This document shows positions 6,070 to 6,678 of a stretch of DNA of 6,678 nucleotides, in pieces (the stretch's first letter is position 1; each line of letters starts with the position of its first letter). The notes under the pieces were generated by a model that was not told the origin of the DNA, ran no database searches, and saw only the letters and a list, made by a program, of their open reading frames with translations. The stretch spans positions 1-6,678 of the forward strand of contig NZ_JAXEWM010000184.1 in assembly GCF_034113885.1 (NCBI RefSeq). Direction: 5' to 3'. The translations under genes and the position numbers were made by a program. The stretch is from Intestinibacter sp034113885. GTDB lineage: Bacteria; Bacillota; Clostridia; Peptostreptococcales; Peptostreptococcaceae.

Positions 6070-6417
6070 ATGATAAAAACTGAATTTGGAATAATTGAAA
6101 ATATTGAACAAAACAAAGACTATTCAGAATATGAACCAGAAAAGTATAATTGTGTTTTCATTGATGATGATTTGTATATAAATGATTGGTGGAAAAAGTT
6201 AATATTGATTAAAACATACTTTCATAATTTAGATAGACCAGCTTATGGCTTAGCTAGATATGGTGTTACTTTGATTCCACCGGAGTCTTTATCTGCTTTT
6301 CAAGATATTGTTGTTTCAGATAAAAGAATATATACAGATGATCATTTAGTTGATTTATCTAATAAAATACAAGATGCTATTGAGAGACAAAAGTATATGA
6401 TACATTTTGGAGTTTAG
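6070..6417 (+). CDS. Small immunity-like protein of unknown function
   Basis: The protein is 115 residues from ATG 6070, 6 nt after AAGGTGA. It has no signal peptide or membrane segment and is likely cytoplasmic and acidic. Notable segments are KTEFGIIENI at the N-terminus, YEPEKYNCVFIDDDLYINDWW (21-41), TYFHNLDRPAYGLARYGVTLIPPESL (49-74) and the C-terminal YMIHFGV. The length looks complete and the pattern is one I associate with a widespread, uncharacterised Firmicutes family found in polymorphic-toxin or contact-dependent inhibition immunity clusters. No enzyme motif is visible. It has its own extended -10 promoter, and a hairpin at 6546-6588 could end its transcript. No toxin lies beside it, so it would be an orphan immunity gene. 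The immunity role is inferred from family resemblance and context. Confidence 0.75.
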   Translation: MIKTEFGIIENIEQNKDYSEYEPEKYNCVFIDDDLYINDWWKKLILIKTYFHNLDRPAYGLARYGVTLIPPESLSAFQDIVVSDKRIYTDDHLVDLSNKIQDAIERQKYMIHFGV

Positions 6418-6545
6418 TATAAATTTTTAATATGTAATTTATTGCTATTGTGAACTATAGTTATTTTGATAAATTTCAATTTAATCTAATCCAAGAATTA
6501 TTTATATCTAAGAATATAGAAAATAAAAAACATATTTAAACAAAA

Positions 6546-6588
6546 GGGAATATAGTAAAATAAATAAAAATTATTTCACTACATTCCC
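6546..6588 (-). terminator. Strong hairpin terminator for the minus-strand gene at the right edge
   Basis: GGGAATATAGTAAAATAA (6546-6563) pairs with TTATTTCACTACATTCCC (6571-6588) across a 7-nt loop. Plus-strand RNA has two A-C mismatches; in minus-strand RNA both become G-U pairs, giving an unbroken 18-bp stem. On the minus strand the stem is followed by TTTTGTTT. It lies 32 nt after the stop of the partial gene at the right edge and could also act, less well, for the plus-strand gene ending at 6417. Confidence 0.75.
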
Positions 6589-6620
6589 TAATTTTATTTA
6601 ATATTTATTAATCAATTTTA

Positions 6621-6677
6621 TTAACTATTTAATAATTTATTTATAGTTGTCGAACCATTCTTATATGGTGAATAAAC
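6621..6677 (-). CDS. C-terminal 18 codons of a minus-strand gene entering from the right
   Basis: The minus-strand frame from the window edge is VYSPYKNGSTTINKLLNS, then TAA at 6623-6621. The other two minus frames close sooner. A strong minus-strand terminator 32 nt downstream supports a real gene here. Too little is present to assign a product. Confidence 0.45.
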   Translation of the reverse strand, partial: VYSPYKNGSTTINKLLNS

Positions 6678-6678
6678 A

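Noticed and set aside
6418..6545. Possible gene or RNA in the AT-rich spacer
   Set aside because: Both strands close within a dozen codons, and no hairpin or motif stands out before the terminator at 6546.
1..6678. CRISPR array, tRNA, rRNA or insertion sequence
   Set aside because: I saw no regularly spaced repeats, no cloverleaf or rRNA-like conserved stretch, and no transposase motif or terminal repeats.

Overview
The window is AT-rich and uses A/T-ending codons, AGA/ATA codons and strong purine-rich ribosome binding sites. Together with the protein families present, this points to a low-GC Firmicute, most likely Clostridia (Lachnospiraceae or a relative). That assignment is an inference: there is no rRNA or other taxonomic marker here. 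The window looks like an accessory (defence or toxin-immunity) region rather than core genome.

Left half (1-3965): a divergent gene pair. On the minus strand, 2418 down to the window edge, is a large incomplete gene of at least 806 codons. It encodes a Ser/Thr protein kinase fused to a STAND/NB-ARC-type NTPase, a winged-helix region and TPR-like helices, an architecture like that of bacterial NLR-type sensors. On the plus strand (2636-3922) is a 428-residue acidic protein with a Cro/C1-like helix-turn-helix segment and a distinctive C-terminal tail. The two start codons lie 217 bp apart, with opposing extended -10 promoters. The kinase leader also carries a 14-nt inverted repeat next to the ribosome binding site, and a short open frame that reads like protein and stops 10 nt before the kinase start. 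The pair could be a sensor/effector and its regulator, possibly an anti-phage or stress-response system; that role is inferred.

Middle (3930-5661): two minus-strand genes that may be cotranscribed. One encodes a HEAT-like repeat protein fused to a domain resembling polymorphic-toxin immunity proteins. The other encodes a secreted, cysteine-rich protein with a calcium-binding-type acidic loop and an SH3-like C-terminus. They converge on the regulator gene at a shared hairpin terminator (3930-3965).

Right part (5662-6678): a recombined immunity-type region. It holds a 53-codon remnant of a minus-strand gene without a start (5722-5883), then a plus-strand minigene of 10 codons with hairpins, then an intact 115-residue immunity-like gene with its own extended -10 promoter (6070-6417). 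At the right edge are a strong minus-strand terminator (6546-6588) and the last 18 codons of a minus-strand gene entering from outside the window. No toxin gene is visible in the window.
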